Source: Litoditis marina (lineage: Eukaryota; Nematoda; Chromadorea; Rhabditida; Rhabditidae). From it: a stretch of 64,000 nucleotides of DNA. The stretch spans positions 17,201,904-17,265,903 of the forward strand of contig OZ038436.1 of assembly GCA_964036275.1 (NCBI GenBank), written 5' to 3'. The translations under genes and the position numbers were made by a program. The notes beneath the pieces were generated by a model, which was not told the origin of the DNA, searched no databases, and saw only the letters and a program-made list of their open reading frames with translations. Shown piece after piece: positions 24,038 through 41,190 of this stretch (its first letter is position 1; every line of letters begins with the position of its first letter).

Positions 24038-25131
24038 CTGGCTACAACCCTATTTCTCATCGGTTACGGGCTACCTGCGAGCTACATTTCATGACCTATT
24101 GCCGGATAATATAGGTTTGAATGGCTGGATTCTATGGGTTGCCTCGAGAGTGAGAAAACGGTTTCAAGCGGAATTAAGCGAGAGGAAATTAAATATAGAA
24201 GGTTATTGCAAAGTTCTCGTTATGTTAACGTTTTTGAACAGTATTATAGTTGTATCTTTCAGTTTTATTGTTCACATCAAGTTTGTTTTTGTTTTATATG
24301 TGATTGGTTGTGATCAGTTGCAAATGAATCAGATTTTACGTTCAAAGGTGCTATCTGTTTTCGATTGACATTGCAGTTCGGCTTACGTGACAATCGCTAG
24401 TTTCGTCCCCGTTCAGTTGTTCTTTGAGTTGTAATATTTGCCAGCCAACTGTGCCCGCCTTCAATTTCAAGTCGTACGTGTTTCTAACCAGTTCACCTTT
24501 TCACGTTCACCCAAAACTGCCCAAAATGTGATCTCGTTGACTCTTATTTAGAGTAGCTTCGTGTTTTATGATACCGTTCGCTAATCAAGTTTCTTAAAGA
24601 AGTTCGCAGTGGAGTAAATGCAGTAGTCATGTAAAACGTGGGAAACAGTAGTAATGTTAACCTTATCGTTGTAATTTCTGAATTTCGATGTGTTTCTTCA
24701 ACTTACTATGTATTAAAATAGAACTATACGGTTGGTCTACAACATATTTCCATCGGAAAGTGCAAGTTCTTCTCGCACAACCCGAACTACAGATATTCGG
24801 GGGAAGTTCTATTCAAACCTGGCATGCATAATGATCTCAAAATGCGTTAGATACTTTTTAGATTGCCGTGCCGGCCTCTAGAGCTTTGTTCAATGTTCAA
24901 TGAGTTGGTTCGAGTTATGGGTGCTTTCAAGGTTATTCAGTTGTTTTTAAATGCAACACTGCGAAAATATTGAAGACAACTTATATTTCTAAGCTTAATT
25001 TCAACGATCGAATCTATATTTGGAATACGTTAGCGCTTTTCACAGCCAGGAGAATTGAGGAAAAACTACCAATATAAAGATTGCTTTGCTGGTGTGAAAA
25101 TGTTGAGTGTAACAAGTGCAAGGGTCACCAT

Positions 25132-25222
25132 GTGCGTGTACAAAAAACGACACCCTCATTTCGCGCGGAAAAAGCACAGGGGGCGGGGCTTAGAAATGGC
25201 GGGAAACACAAATTCAAATATT
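25132..25222. repeat. 91-bp dispersed repeat, copy 1
   Basis: GCGTGTACAAAAAACGACA through CGCGCGGAAAAAGCACAGGG, GGCGGGGCTTAGAAATGGCG and GGAAACACAAATTCAAATA is present in reverse complement at 35202-35293 with only a few differences. The two copies lie 10 kb apart in opposite orientation. Confidence 0.8.
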
Positions 25223-25591
25223 CTTTCAATTTTTTTATGGAATTTCGTATAGTTTACGATTACACTGGGAAAACGCTCAATGATCAAAGGAACACGGAAT
25301 AATAAACTATTTCCAATAGTTGGAATTGAAATTTTCAACATAAAACAAAAACTATACCAATGGCGTTGACTTCAACTTGACAACAGTGTTTAGAGGTATC
25401 AAAATATTTTGCTGAAAAATCCAAAGTTAAGGACCTGGAATTACCCTTTGTTTGACCTCTGTACGGTAGAAAAGTTCCTTAAGCAATTGTAACATACACA
25501 AGCACAGTTTTAGTTTGGTTTTCGACAGAATTTCCGAATCTCAACGAAAATCAATGGTTTCGTTGAACATATTTTTGAATGACCACTCGCG

Positions 25592-25607
25592 TATATATAT
25601 TATAATA

Positions 25608-25669
<62 letters not shown>
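25592..25669. repeat. AT dinucleotide microsatellite
   Basis: An almost uninterrupted AT repeat of about 75 bases, with one short TATAATATATATG interruption at its left end. Confidence 0.9.
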
Positions 25670-25673
<4 letters not shown>

Positions 25674-26939
25674 TGGGCAAGATCTATTTCCCGACGAAAC
25701 CTAGATGGTTTTTGTTAACATACTCACAATAGAATATAACATAATGATGTTGGAGTTTTAAATATGGGAAGAGAACAATGGTAAAACTTTTATAATTAGT
25801 ATTTTTTATTGTCGCTGTTTTCAACTGTTGCTGAAAACAAACTATAACTCAGTGATTCTCGAATTAGGTGCTAATTCTAACGAAAAACATTCATTGGGTC
25901 ATTGTGAGAACAAATCTTCACATTTCGATTAACTATTTTGTGAAGTAGACAAGTGTGACAAACCAAATTGACAAATCCAGAAATTATCATGGGAATGGTA
26001 AGAAACATGGTCAGCCAAAAAATACAAGAATCTCATAGTCTTCAAACCACCCAATCAATACAACCACAATCACAAACCGACAATTTCAGCTCAAGTCACA
26101 GTTATAAGGAACTTGGGAGTTCCTTATAAGTGTGGCTTCTGCCTACATCCTCATTCGGAGAATAAGTGAGTTAGCGCATGAGCAAAAAGTTTTCTAAATA
26201 AACATGGATAAACAGGAGAGAGACTGACAAATAAATATTGAATGCCCAGTTGCAAATAGAAACAGAAAGGAGAAAAATCATGGAATAGGGGTGCGAGGTA
26301 ATAGGGTGGGGGTAGAGAAAAGTACAGCAGTTGGCATTTTCTACTTGGTAAAACTCCGAGAACATAAATACCATCATAAAACTCCTACCTAACATCGTCC
26401 AAAAAATTACCAAGTTTTTAAATTAAGAGGGCCCGAGCATCAAACAAACTTGACTGAAAGAGACGTGATTTTGAAAAAAAAAACAAGGCCTAGATAATGG
26501 GAGCTAATTAAGAACAACCAGTCTCATCCTGCCAACGATTGCATTTAGCACCTAAAAAATATATCATTAATACTACTCCCCCTAGTTATTAGCCACACGT
26601 GTGGGATATGCCGATTTGAGTATTGGAGCTGTGAAGTTAAAATAAAGATACTTTCGTGAAAAAGTTAGTGGTACCTCAGACCTCTCTCATCCAAAAACGC
26701 CTATTAATTAATGAATATAGAACAAACTTTAGCTCAAATTTACGCAAAGGTGAAGTACCCTTCAAATCGACGTTACCATACGCGTTTCCGTGGTTACACT
26801 GGTTACGTATTATAAGTATTCAGTTATTGTACCATTGATTCTCGAAATGTTCCTTATTTTTTCTCAGAAATCGAATTCAATGATGACCGAAAGCAGGATG
26901 ACCCTAGTTTTTACAACCTCACACTACAAATCCGTCATT

Positions 26940-29900
26940 TTAGCCTATTTCCAGTAACTTATCAAGATCAAGTGCTTCTACTACGTGAAAAGACAACACA
27001 AAATAATAAATACCAAAGCAATGTGGTATGTACATAGTACACGATCCATCGCAATTCTTCCATGTCCACGTCAACAGAGCAACCCCAACCATCACCGATA
27101 TTGAGCTTGAACCTACAAAAATTATAATATACAGTCAATATATTATGAGAAAAGTATTATTTGTTCAGTTCACTACATAGGTAACATTTTGTTGAATATC
27201 GTTGATTTGTAGATTGTAGTCGGCAACATTGAATATTCTATAATATTCTATAACTGTACTAAAAACAAGTATTCGGTACCCTCTAACCTGCAAATGCACC
27301 AAAAAATGATCCAGCAGCCCAGCAAGATGTTATTCAGAAGAGGCTTTTAAGGGAATTGCTTCGAACTTCATACGTTGAGTCAAAAATACCAAGTCAAACT
27401 CAGGTTTGCAATAATCATACGCCCCACCAGTAAGGTGTGACTGCTTTTCTAATAACAATAACCCATTTTCCGACACAAATATGTTAAAAGGCAAGCGTTT
27501 GCATCGGAAGTAGACTGATATATGAAATAGACTATAGGCAGGAGTGAATCGGTGAATGTAGTTTATGGATGACATGCATAGTGCATATCAACCTAAGGAG
27601 TGCGTTCAGTCAAACACCAGTGAGCTTTGACTTGAACACGACGAGGAACCAGTTTTTCCCATTCAATTAATTACGCAGAACTTTATCATTTTACCTAAAT
27701 ACATAATTTCCCCTGTTATTACCAAAAACTGAGCTATAAAAGAACAATTTCCCCCATTAGAATGAAGTCCGTTCTCCGTCAGTTATTAAAAATTACTTAT
27801 GAAAGTTCTAACTCAAAATAGTTTCACCACAAGTATACCAAAACCACAGTAATAATGCGCAGTCTCTATCAGTTGTCAGTTCATCCCCACGAATTTCCCA
27901 GGTAGAATTATTCAATCAGTAATTAATTGGAATGAAATAAAGTTAGTGCGACACCTGACAGCCAGATCCCTAACGTAAGAAACACAGTAATCAAGCAATA
28001 GTCCGTGGACTTTCCCAGATCCAAGATTCCTAGCCAAAGAAGCCATAGGACGGATTGTTATGGTCGGACCGCCCAAAACTGACTCAAAGTGAAAAACTAG
28101 TTGTTCTTCATACATCATTATAAGGGATATGTTATTGGGTTTATTAAAATTTAGCAACGTCGAGTCCCAAGTCATTTAATGATTATTCGAATTTCACTAA
28201 TAATACACTCCCTCTAGTTGTTTTCCACCAATAACACAACTATTCGACTTTTTCGAGTTTCAATTTCAAGATCGAAAATCTATATTCGACTCTAATCGGT
28301 TTTTGACTTCGATCTTAACAACTATCACGTATTTTCAAAGCTCAGAATGAACAAAATATACAAGAATGATAGCCGAGACGCAGCCAGTTATCAGTGAGAA
28401 GCTGAGAAGCGACATGAGTCATGAGTAGTTAGGGATTGAACTGGGAGAAGGAGTCGGGAAAACAGCTAGAAAAGAATCATCCGGAAAAGAGGCGCTATTG
28501 AGTTTGAATGAAGGTTGAGGGCATGAATAATATCAAAACCTGTGTATTTGGAAACTAGTAAAGCAACCACTATCGTTGAACGGCGCGTCATCATATGTGG
28601 GATAGTATACGGGGGTTAATTTTCAAATTAGGACCGAAGTTTTTAATCACTGCTCGGTGTCCGAGTCCTCCGAGTGGGTGACGATTAAGCTTAAACAGAG
28701 ACACACTGAGCGGATCTCCCCTAATAAAAACTGTATGAACTGTTTTTATCCAAATTTTTACAAACAGTTTATTCATATAAACTATCCATTGTGACCATAC
28801 CCCAGTAAGGTTGTCCGAATAGTCGAAAAAAGTCGAAAAACGGACTACTTTTCAGCCGAAAACATGAAAATTGGTCTACTTTTGATGAAATATCCTACAT
28901 TTTAACTTGATTACATCTGTAAACGGACTAATTTTTGTCGCTTAGTCAGACCTTACTGCTGTACGATTGTGACATTTTGAGTTATAGGTTTTATCTTAAG
29001 ACCTTTGAGCTTAATCGTCACCCGCTCGCCACACCGGTGTCCCCAAGCTGAAGAAAAGGCAAAAGGCTGAGGATTAATAGTTTACCTCAAATAATATGAT
29101 ATCGCAGCTATGAGCGGCGTGATTGGGTAGGGAAAAATCAATTATTCGTTCATCCAACACTAATTATCACGTAGATCATTTAAAAACACAACTCGCAATC
29201 AGCCTCATCTGGCCAATCACAATGAGCGACTACCGACTATCAACATATCTACCGAACTCAATTCAAGCCCACTAATACCACTAACCAATAGCAAGCAACA
29301 GCTCAAGCATCTCAACTCGGCGCTAAAGTATTGAAATTGATCGACTGAATTGGAATTGGCTCTTTTAGGCTGCGTTCACACTACGTGCACCCAGATGCAG
29401 CGGCCTCGCAACCTGGGGGCTCGCCTGCTAAAAACATGATTATCGATTGAGCCGCCGCATCCAGGTGCGGCGGCTCGTGCACCCAGGTGCATTTAGGAGG
29501 TTCATACTTATTTTGCAGCGGCCGCTCACTTTTGCCGCCGGTTTGGGATATTTTTGCATCCAACTCAAGAAGCCGCTGCCTTTGCTTGCAATCAAAGGCA
29601 GCGGCCACTTCCGTGCTTGCATTTTCTTTGTAACTTGAGTTTATTTGTTGTTCTGTTCCCATTGTGCATTTTTAATAAAGTTCTGTCAGGTGTTTGGAAC
29701 AATATCATCAGTGAGCAGCAATTTTATAGTGGAAATACCGGTGTGCAACCGTCAGAGCTATTATTTTTCATAAATTCACAATAAAATATCGCGCGCGCGT
29801 GCACGCGACGCGACAGTTTTTTTAAAGTGGATGAAATCGTATCAAATTTAGCGTACGAGTGTAGTAGTATCTTCTTACGTCAAATACCAGTCAAATTTTA

Positions 29901-32117
29901 ATAAAATAGCGCGAGCTGCACGCGACGCGACAGTTTTTTCAGAGTGGATGAAATCGTTTCAAATTCGGCGTAGAGTGTAGTAGTATCTGATAACGTCAAA
30001 TACTATTCAAAATTACGAGAAAAGCGCGCGCGACAGCTTTTTTGGCAGGTCTTAGGCATGCCGTAAAATGAACATTGTACGTTGGCAAGCGTCTAGATTG
30101 CGTAAAATTGTTCGACAGGCCGTTTGCACGCAGTGAAAGCAAAAAATACGTCGACAGGCGTAAATATCACATTCATTCAATGTCACGCAGGAAAATGAAA
30201 TTGTTTGATTAAATACAATATAGTCGTGCTTGGTATCATTCTATAGCAAATTTTGTGATCTACATCATGTATAACTGCTAGACGCCGCAGGCGTCTAGTC
30301 ATTTGAAGTATACACAAGGCGAAAATAGAATTGCATCTTCTTTCCGCGCCAGAGCGATAGGACACGCATACGCAATGGCACGGTTTGCGTATAGACCTGA
30401 AATTAAACAAAATTATATAATGTTTGAGTTTTGCTCAAGTTTGAGAAAATCGTAACGGCCTCCAAGTAGGTTCATACTTCTCGACAGCAAGAAGCAGCGG
30501 CTTTCAGCTTTCAGATCCGGATGCAGCGGCTTTTGACTGAAATGCAGCCTTTGCTATTTTTGGCCGCTGCATCCAGATGCAGCGGCTCGAGTTGGAGGCG
30601 CGAAGTGTGAACGCAGCCTTAGTGACTGTGTCTCCCTTCTCAAACTTGCCATAAATACAGTCTTCCCTAATTACCACTAAAAAGGTAAATCACCCCGGTA
30701 AAATGGTAGATCCATGCGTATTTTTGCCCTACCACCGGAACTGAACTTTTTACTCTTTCTCTAGAAGATTTCTGATTGTCATTCGGCCAAAGTGAGGGGT
30801 AATCATAGTCGAACTCGAACTAACCTATAGCTGGGCCGTCTACTATCGATCCAATTGTTCCCGTCGTTGCCGGAATTCCGGGCCTCGTCTTCAAACAGTG
30901 TCTGAAACAACAACAAAAAATGAAACCATAGTTGGCTGACCTAATTTTAGCGTCCATACAGCATGGACCAGTTATGAAGCAATGTCCAAAAATAATTAGT
31001 TTGCAAAATTAAAATTGATCTTATCAATTGGAAGTGGACGAGAATCGTTCTCACTTTTTTTTTACAGATTGTAGGATTGTAGCCCTCACTTCAATACTTC
31101 ATCGAAAGAGAACGAATTGACTCAGTAAAACTCAGAAAAACACTCAGAAAATTAAGGTAGAACCTAAGCGCGGTGCATGGATCAGATCAATCTGAGAGAA
31201 AGTCGTCTGACTCCAGCTATAAGCAGCTTAGTGTCTTTCATTGCGAAATTGCTTCGGAAGATTGGAAACTTCAGCTGATCAGCACAGCCCGCATTTACAG
31301 ATAACAAGATAACATACAGACCCATTGAAAGAAGAAGGAAGAACGATGAATAATGGAAAACGATCACTTGAGTTTCGACACACTTTTGCAATTTTATTTT
31401 GCCTACCCCTTAAAACGCTGCGATCACGGTTAACCAATACACCGCCAACGGCTCTTCCTTGAGACAGGGCCGCAAACACTAATTGCCAAAAGTATAAACC
31501 GAGAGTTCATGTTCTTGAAAAAGAGTAAAGTTATCGGAAAAATGGTAAAGTTGTCTGGTTCAAAAGAACCACCCGATTTCTAAGGCCAGATCCCCAGATC
31601 CGAAAAGAATCAGCACGCGTAAAGTTCGGATTCTAAATTAATTCACCTGCCTAATAATCTTGAGATTGAGAGAGCAACGATACCATAACACCCATAATAT
31701 CCAAGTTACGACGAAATTAGCCAATTTGTTACGTTTGCGTTTCTATGGTATTCCGCGAACTACTTCGGCGTTCCAAGACAATTTAACTTTTCAAAAAGGG
31801 GTGGAGTTCGTTGGGAAAACCGGTTATCTGTGAAATACCCCACATAATGGCACTAACTCACACCTCACACGCATTTTACGTTTTGAAAAATTGTGTTAAC
31901 CTAAAAGAATTAGAGCCCATTTAAAACACGATAATTATAGTAGGGGTGTCAAGTGTCACGCACCTCGATTTTAAAAATTCGCAAAGTAGAGATCCCGGCA
32001 AATTCAACAGGAATCAAACAAGGAAGTCAGGAAACACACCTGTGGCCTGTGGTTCTCGCTGACTGCTGCCTCACGCCTCTGCGTTGGCTGTAGAACCAAC
32101 AAAATCAGAACACCCAT
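26940..32117 (-). CDS. scattered exons, possible MFS/SLC37-like transporter gene or remnant
   Basis: Four minus-strand blocks look like exons: 32040-32117 (26 codons, MGVLILLVLQPTQRR then a polar tail), 30825-30901, 27955-28029 and a terminal block 26940-27112. The last three join in phase. The second contains ATTGTIGSIVDGPAIG, which resembles the STVTAIIDGTGSVG segment of the SLC37 sugar-phosphate transporters as I remember it; the third (STDYCLITVFLTLGIWLS) and fourth (ISVMVGVALLTWTW) are hydrophobic, like membrane helices. Most of a transporter of about 450 residues is missing, and an intact Harbinger-like element sits in the intron between the second and third blocks. It could be an incompletely modelled gene, a decayed copy, or chance. 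Not recognised with certainty. Confidence 0.25.
28803..28958. mobile_element. 156-bp MITE with CAGTAAGG ends, copy 1
   Basis: CAGTAAGGTTGTCCGAATAG at the left and CAGACCTTACTG at the right form short terminal inverted repeats. The copy at 52061-52216 has the same length, the same ends and similar internal GAAAAACGGACTACTTTT and GGTCTACxTTTxATGAAA blocks. It sits between two arms of a further inverted repeat (about 28660-28690 and 29010-29045) that share GGGTGACGATTAAGCT. Confidence 0.8.
29368..30618. mobile_element. 1.25-kb PIF/Harbinger-like non-autonomous element with TTA duplication
   Basis: The ends GGCTGCGTTCACACT and AGTGTGAACGCAGCC are a perfect 15-bp inverted repeat, flanked on both sides by TTA (29365-29367, 30619-30621). 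A TWA trinucleotide duplication is typical of PIF/Harbinger transposons. The subterminal regions are rich in GCAGCGGC and GCCGCTGC units. The interior has two-and-a-half tandem copies of a roughly 118-bp unit starting near 29783, 29901 and 30017, each with a GCACGCGACGCGACAGTTTT core. No transposase frame is seen. Confidence 0.75.
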
Positions 32118-32919
32118 CTGCAAACCACAAATATGAAAATGATATCGAAACAAATCGCGAACAACGAATGCATTGGTGGTTAAGACGATAGAGGGGTCAT
32201 CAAACAAAACGTTGCACAAAACAAACGTAGCTTTGTATGTATGTCGTAACTCATTCAAACACCCTTTCATTTCTATTCCAATGGGAAAGACTATTATAAA
32301 AAAATCGTCTTCAGCTCACTACAAAGAAGGCAAAAACATTAGGGTTCAAATAAATTTGATTTCGCACGTGAAATTTCGTCCGAATAGCCAAATAAATTTA
32401 AGAAAACGGACTTCTTCCGCTAATAGCGGGGGACTATTTCGGGAAAACACCCGAGCGCTCAACCCGACAAATCTAGAAGAGGGGAGGGGCCCAATTCAAA
32501 ATTTAACATTTGTCATTTAGCAAATATTTCGATGTTACTGGGTTCATAGGACATTCAAACTTTACTCATCTGACTATGACCAGTAATGTCGCTAACCATG
32601 AACGCAAAACACTGCAACGATACTTTTCTCATTGAAAATAACAAACTTGAACACGTCTAGCACGAATTGGAACAATTTAAAATGAAATAGTAGAAAAAAG
32701 AAACAAAACAACAAAATAAGCAAAATAAAATATGACGCGTAATTTGCCAAACGCGTTCGCCTTAACACGGCTGTAAACAGAAAGTGTTGAGTATCGGTGC
32801 GTTGGAAACAACGCGTACGAACTTTCCTACAGTTGTAGATCAATTTAATCGAGAGCCATTTTTTCATAGGTAAACAGCCAACACGTTGAATACATTTAAT
32901 TTTAAATTGTCGAAGTTCC
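32118..32919. other. non-coding stretch with no gene I can support
   Basis: Short open frames only. A 122-codon minus-strand frame at 32592-32960 has a Phe/Leu-rich low-complexity centre and no family resemblance. Confidence 0.4.
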
Positions 32920-34935
32920 AGCGGTTTGAAGTTTACGTTTGAACTGTTTGAGCTGTTCAAACCGACCCAAGGAAGAGAGTTTTAGACAGAAATACCTTGA
33001 GAGGTCCAAACTTCTCCGGTATGCTCTAGTTAAATGTGAAAATAAGTATATTTCAACTGTTTCCATCCTTGTTTGAACTGTTTGAGCGAGTCGCTGTTCG
33101 AAACTGCCAAGAGTTTTCAGACAGAAATACCCCCAGTCACACTATCTCCAAGATTTTCTTAGTTGGGGCTCAATATATCTAGATTAGGACTGTTTCCACT
33201 ATAAATGGAGCTTTCTCAGTGAGTGGTTTCTCAAAGCTACCCAAGAGGAACAGTTCTAGACAAGATTACCCAACTAGACACACCATTCCTTGGTTTGATG
33301 TAGTTTGAACGAATTATGCCCTAGTTCTAACTGTTTTCACTATAAATGGAGCTCTCTCAGTGAGTTGTTTCTCAAAGCTACCCAAGAGGGACAGTTCTAG
33401 ACAAGAATACCCAACCAGACACACCATTCCTTGGTTTGATGTAGTTTGAAACGAATTATGCCCTAGTTCTAACTGTTTTCACTATAAATGGAGCTCTCTC
33501 AGTGAGTTGTTTCTCAAAGCTACCCAAGAGGGACAGTTCTAGACAGAAATACCCAACAAGACACACTATTCCTTAGGTTTATGCAGTTTGAACGAACTAT
33601 GCCTTAATTCTAACTGTTCCCACTATAAAGTGAGCCTTCTCAGTGAGTTGTTGCTCAAATCTACCCAAGAGAGACTGTTCTAGACAGAAATACCCAACAA
33701 GACACACTATTCCTTAGGTTTATGCAGTTTGAACGAACTATGCCTTAATTCTAACTGTTCCCACTATAAAGTGAGCCTTCTCAGTGAGTTGTTGCTCAAA
33801 TCTACCCAAGAGACACTGTTCTAGACAGAAATACCCAACAAGACACACTATTCCTTAGGTTTATGCAGTTTGAACGAACTATGCCTTAATTCTAACGGTT
33901 CCCACTATAAAGTGAGCCTTCTCAGTGAGTTGTTGCTCAAATCTACCCAAGAGAGACTGTTCTAGACAGAAATACCCAACAAGACCCACTATTCCTTAGG
34001 TTTATGCAGTTCGAACAAACTATGCCCTAATTCTGACTGTTCCCACTATAGTTTGAGCTGTCTCAGAGTGTTTCGACCCAAAACAACCAATGAGAGACTC
34101 TTACAGACAGAATTAGTGAACAAGTTTTAGTATCCCTAAGATGTTCATAGTTTGGTCTCAACCTGCTCAGATTTGAGGTGTTCCCACTATAGTTTGAGCT
34201 GTCCCAGTGAGTTTCTACCCAAAACAACCCATGAGAGACTATTCTAGACAGAATTAGTGAACAAGCTGATCTATCGCTAAGATTTGCATAGTTTGGTCTC
34301 AACCTGCTTAGATTTGAGCTGTTCTCGATATAGTTTGAGCTGTCCCAGTGAGTTTCTACCCAAAACAACCCATGAGAGACTATTCTAGACAGAATTAGTG
34401 AACAAGCTGATCTATCGCTAAGATTTGCATAGTTTGGTCTCAACCTGCTTAGATTTGAGCTGTTCTCGATATAGTTTGAGCTGTCTCAGTGAGTTTCGAC
34501 CCAAAACAACCAATGAGAGACTCTTACAGACAGAATTAGTGAACAAGTTTTAGTATCCCTAAGATGTTCATAGTTTGGTCTCAACCTGCTCAGATTTGAG
34601 GTGTTCCCACTATAGTTTGAGCTGTCCCAGTGAGTTTCTACCCAAAACAACCCATGAGAGACTATTCTAGACAGAATTAGTGAACAAGCTGATCTATCGC
34701 TAAGATTTGCATAGTTTGGTCTCAACCTGCTTAGATTTGAGCTGTTCTCGATATAGTTTGTGCTGTCTCAGTGAGTTTCTACCCAAAACAATCTATGAGA
34801 GACTATTCTAGACAGAATCAGTGAACAAGCTGATCTATCGCTAAGATTTGCATAGTTTGGTCTCAACCTGCTTAGATTTGAGCTGTTCTCGCTATAGTTT
34901 GTGCTGTCTCAGTGAGTTTCTACCCAAAACAACTC
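32920..34935. repeat. tandem satellite array, 141-bp unit, about 13-14 copies
   Basis: Landmark CTGTT(C/T)(C/T)CACTATA recurs at 33190, 33331, 33473, 33614, 33755, 33896, 34037, 34178, 34319, 34460, 34601, 34742 and 34883: a spacing of 141 in every step except one of 142. Degraded units extend left to about 32920. Two subfamilies abut: units before about 34030 carry CTCAAAxCTACCCAAGAG and AAATACCCAAC, later ones carry CCAAAACAACCxATGAGAGA and GAATTAGTGAACAAG. In the second half a 423-bp block (three units) is repeated almost exactly. As 141 is a multiple of 3, minus-strand frames stay open with a 47-residue period. Confidence 0.95.
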
Positions 34936-35201
34936 AAAAGAGAGCTCAACACACCTAAAACAGGCAATCGTAATTGTGATTTTGGTTCAAACTACTCAAC
35001 CATTGATATTAAGCAACAAAATGTATACAGTGACTATCGATTGACTAATAAAAATCTAATTTTTCATCTTTCCCAGAATAAGAGAATACAAATTATTAGT
35101 TTCAAGTTAACACACGAATTCCAATTCAGAATTCCATCGAATAATCCACTTTTGTACAAAAAATATCGAGTTTTCATCAAAAATGAGCAAATCAGCCAGA
35201 A

Positions 35202-35293
35202 ATATTTGAATTTGTGTTTCCCGCCATTTCTAAGCCCCGCCCCCTGTGCTTTTTCCGCGCGAAATCAGGCTGTCGTTTTTTGTACACGCATAT
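35202..35293. repeat. 91-bp dispersed repeat, copy 2 (reverse of 25132-25222)
   Basis: TATTTGAATTTGTGTTTCCC, CGCCATTTCTAAGCCCCGCC, CCCTGTGCTTTTTCCGCGCG and TTTTTTGTACACGCATA match the other copy in reverse complement. Confidence 0.8.
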
Positions 35294-36579
35294 CACCAGG
35301 CAGCTGGTTGCACTTCCTTATGACTTGTTATTCACTACCTCGAATTCTACCGACCGAATGTTTCAACGAAACTATAAAATCAAGATAGTCGCAGTAGTGT
35401 CAGTCTGGACTTGTTTACACCTACCAGGCAGCAACAGATCGCAAATGCAATGTTTCGTTGATCAGTTTTGTAGTTCGGACAATCAATGTTAAAATATATA
35501 AGAATTCGTGAATTGTGGTTGTTCAGATTGTCAGGTAATTCTGATTGGAGTGTGAAAAACTAGAATTTCGGGCTTACCAGTCTTGTCATTCTCTAGCATT
35601 TTTCGGTAGCTTCTAAGTCAAACAATTTGTTCAATACTAGAACTTCAATTCAATACATTTTATATTCTCTAGTATTGGTATTCAAAAATGTAAAACGTTG
35701 TTAAATAGTATGTGAATCCTGTTACTCGTCCGCCGAACCAAGAAAACCTCGCTATGTAGTTTGTACCTTGCTGGCCCAAGGGCCGAGCACCACACACCAC
35801 TCTACCTCTTTATCCATTCCTCGTCAGCAGATCTTCCGATCAGTTGTGGTTTTTTTTATTTTCTTGTTGTCCTTTTCTCGCTAATTTTTCAAAGTCAAAC
35901 GGCAAGATCATCACATTCATTGTTCAGAGATCATTTTCAGCGCATGTTTGCATTTCAAAACAACTTTGATCACATAATATTTGCTCACCTACCTGTCTAG
36001 ACAATCGAAGTGGAGAATTAGTAGTAAAGTTCTATCTAATATTAATACCGCATATTCTTGTTCTTGATAAAATATTTTTTACCAACAGAATTTTTTTATT
36101 CACTTAGCTCCATCTGATAGTAGAGGGTGTGCTTATCAGCCAGCCCTTTGTAATTCTCCACATTCGATTTTCTTATCAGTCGTGGAAAAGAAAACAACTA
36201 GGAAAACTCACGTAGACACGTGGAGATTAGATAGAAACACAAGCTACAAGTTAGAAGGTGTGAAATTGCTAAGTTCCTTCAGTCAGAGCAGTTTTGAACC
36301 TGTGATTGCTTTTTGAAGAGGAAGAGTGCGTGAACCAATCAACTTTGATAAATATTGAACTCACATTTTATTCTCAATTTCAAGCTGTGTTTGGTACGTG
36401 TCACGTTCAAATTATGAACACGATGGAACGTGAAAATATTTCTCATTTTGCACGTTTCGTTTGCCTCCAAATCAGGTTTGTACGTGACTTTTGGAAGCTA
36501 TTTTCTAGTAGTTTTCAGTTATTTTTCGGCCATTGCTGAACTGGTCTGTTTAATTGGAGTGCGAACCAGCTGTTTTCAG
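35294..36579. other. intergenic region upstream of the sulfide:quinone oxidoreductase gene
   Basis: About 1.3 kb of AT-rich sequence. It should contain the promoter of the downstream gene, but no motif could be assigned. A TTTTCAG acceptor at 36573-36579 lies 46 bases before the start codon and is the likely trans-splice site. Confidence 0.45.
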
Positions 36580-36625
36580 ATCGATCCGAATTTTACCTCA
36601 CCGCTGGTATCGATTATAGTTAAAC

Positions 36626-41190
<4,565 letters not shown>

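Larger units (their letters stand above)
24038..26939. other. SMG8 downstream region and intergenic DNA
   Basis: The first few hundred bases should be the SMG8 3' UTR, though no clear AATAAA signal follows the stop closely. The rest holds the repeat at 25132-25222 and the AT microsatellite at 25592-25669. I see no supported gene in it. Confidence 0.5.

Noticed and set aside
32592..32960. 122-codon minus-strand open frame with a hydrophobic centre
   Set aside because: The hydrophobic part is a T/A-rich low-complexity run on the opposite strand; its 5' end overlaps the decayed edge of the satellite.
34063..34725. Minus-strand frames with 47-residue repeats
   Set aside because: Explained by the 141-bp tandem unit being a multiple of three. 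I kept the array as a finding but not as a gene.
34912..35388. 158-codon plus-strand open frame
   Set aside because: It starts inside the satellite and runs through a dispersed 91-bp repeat that is also present at 25132-25222, so it is a chance frame.
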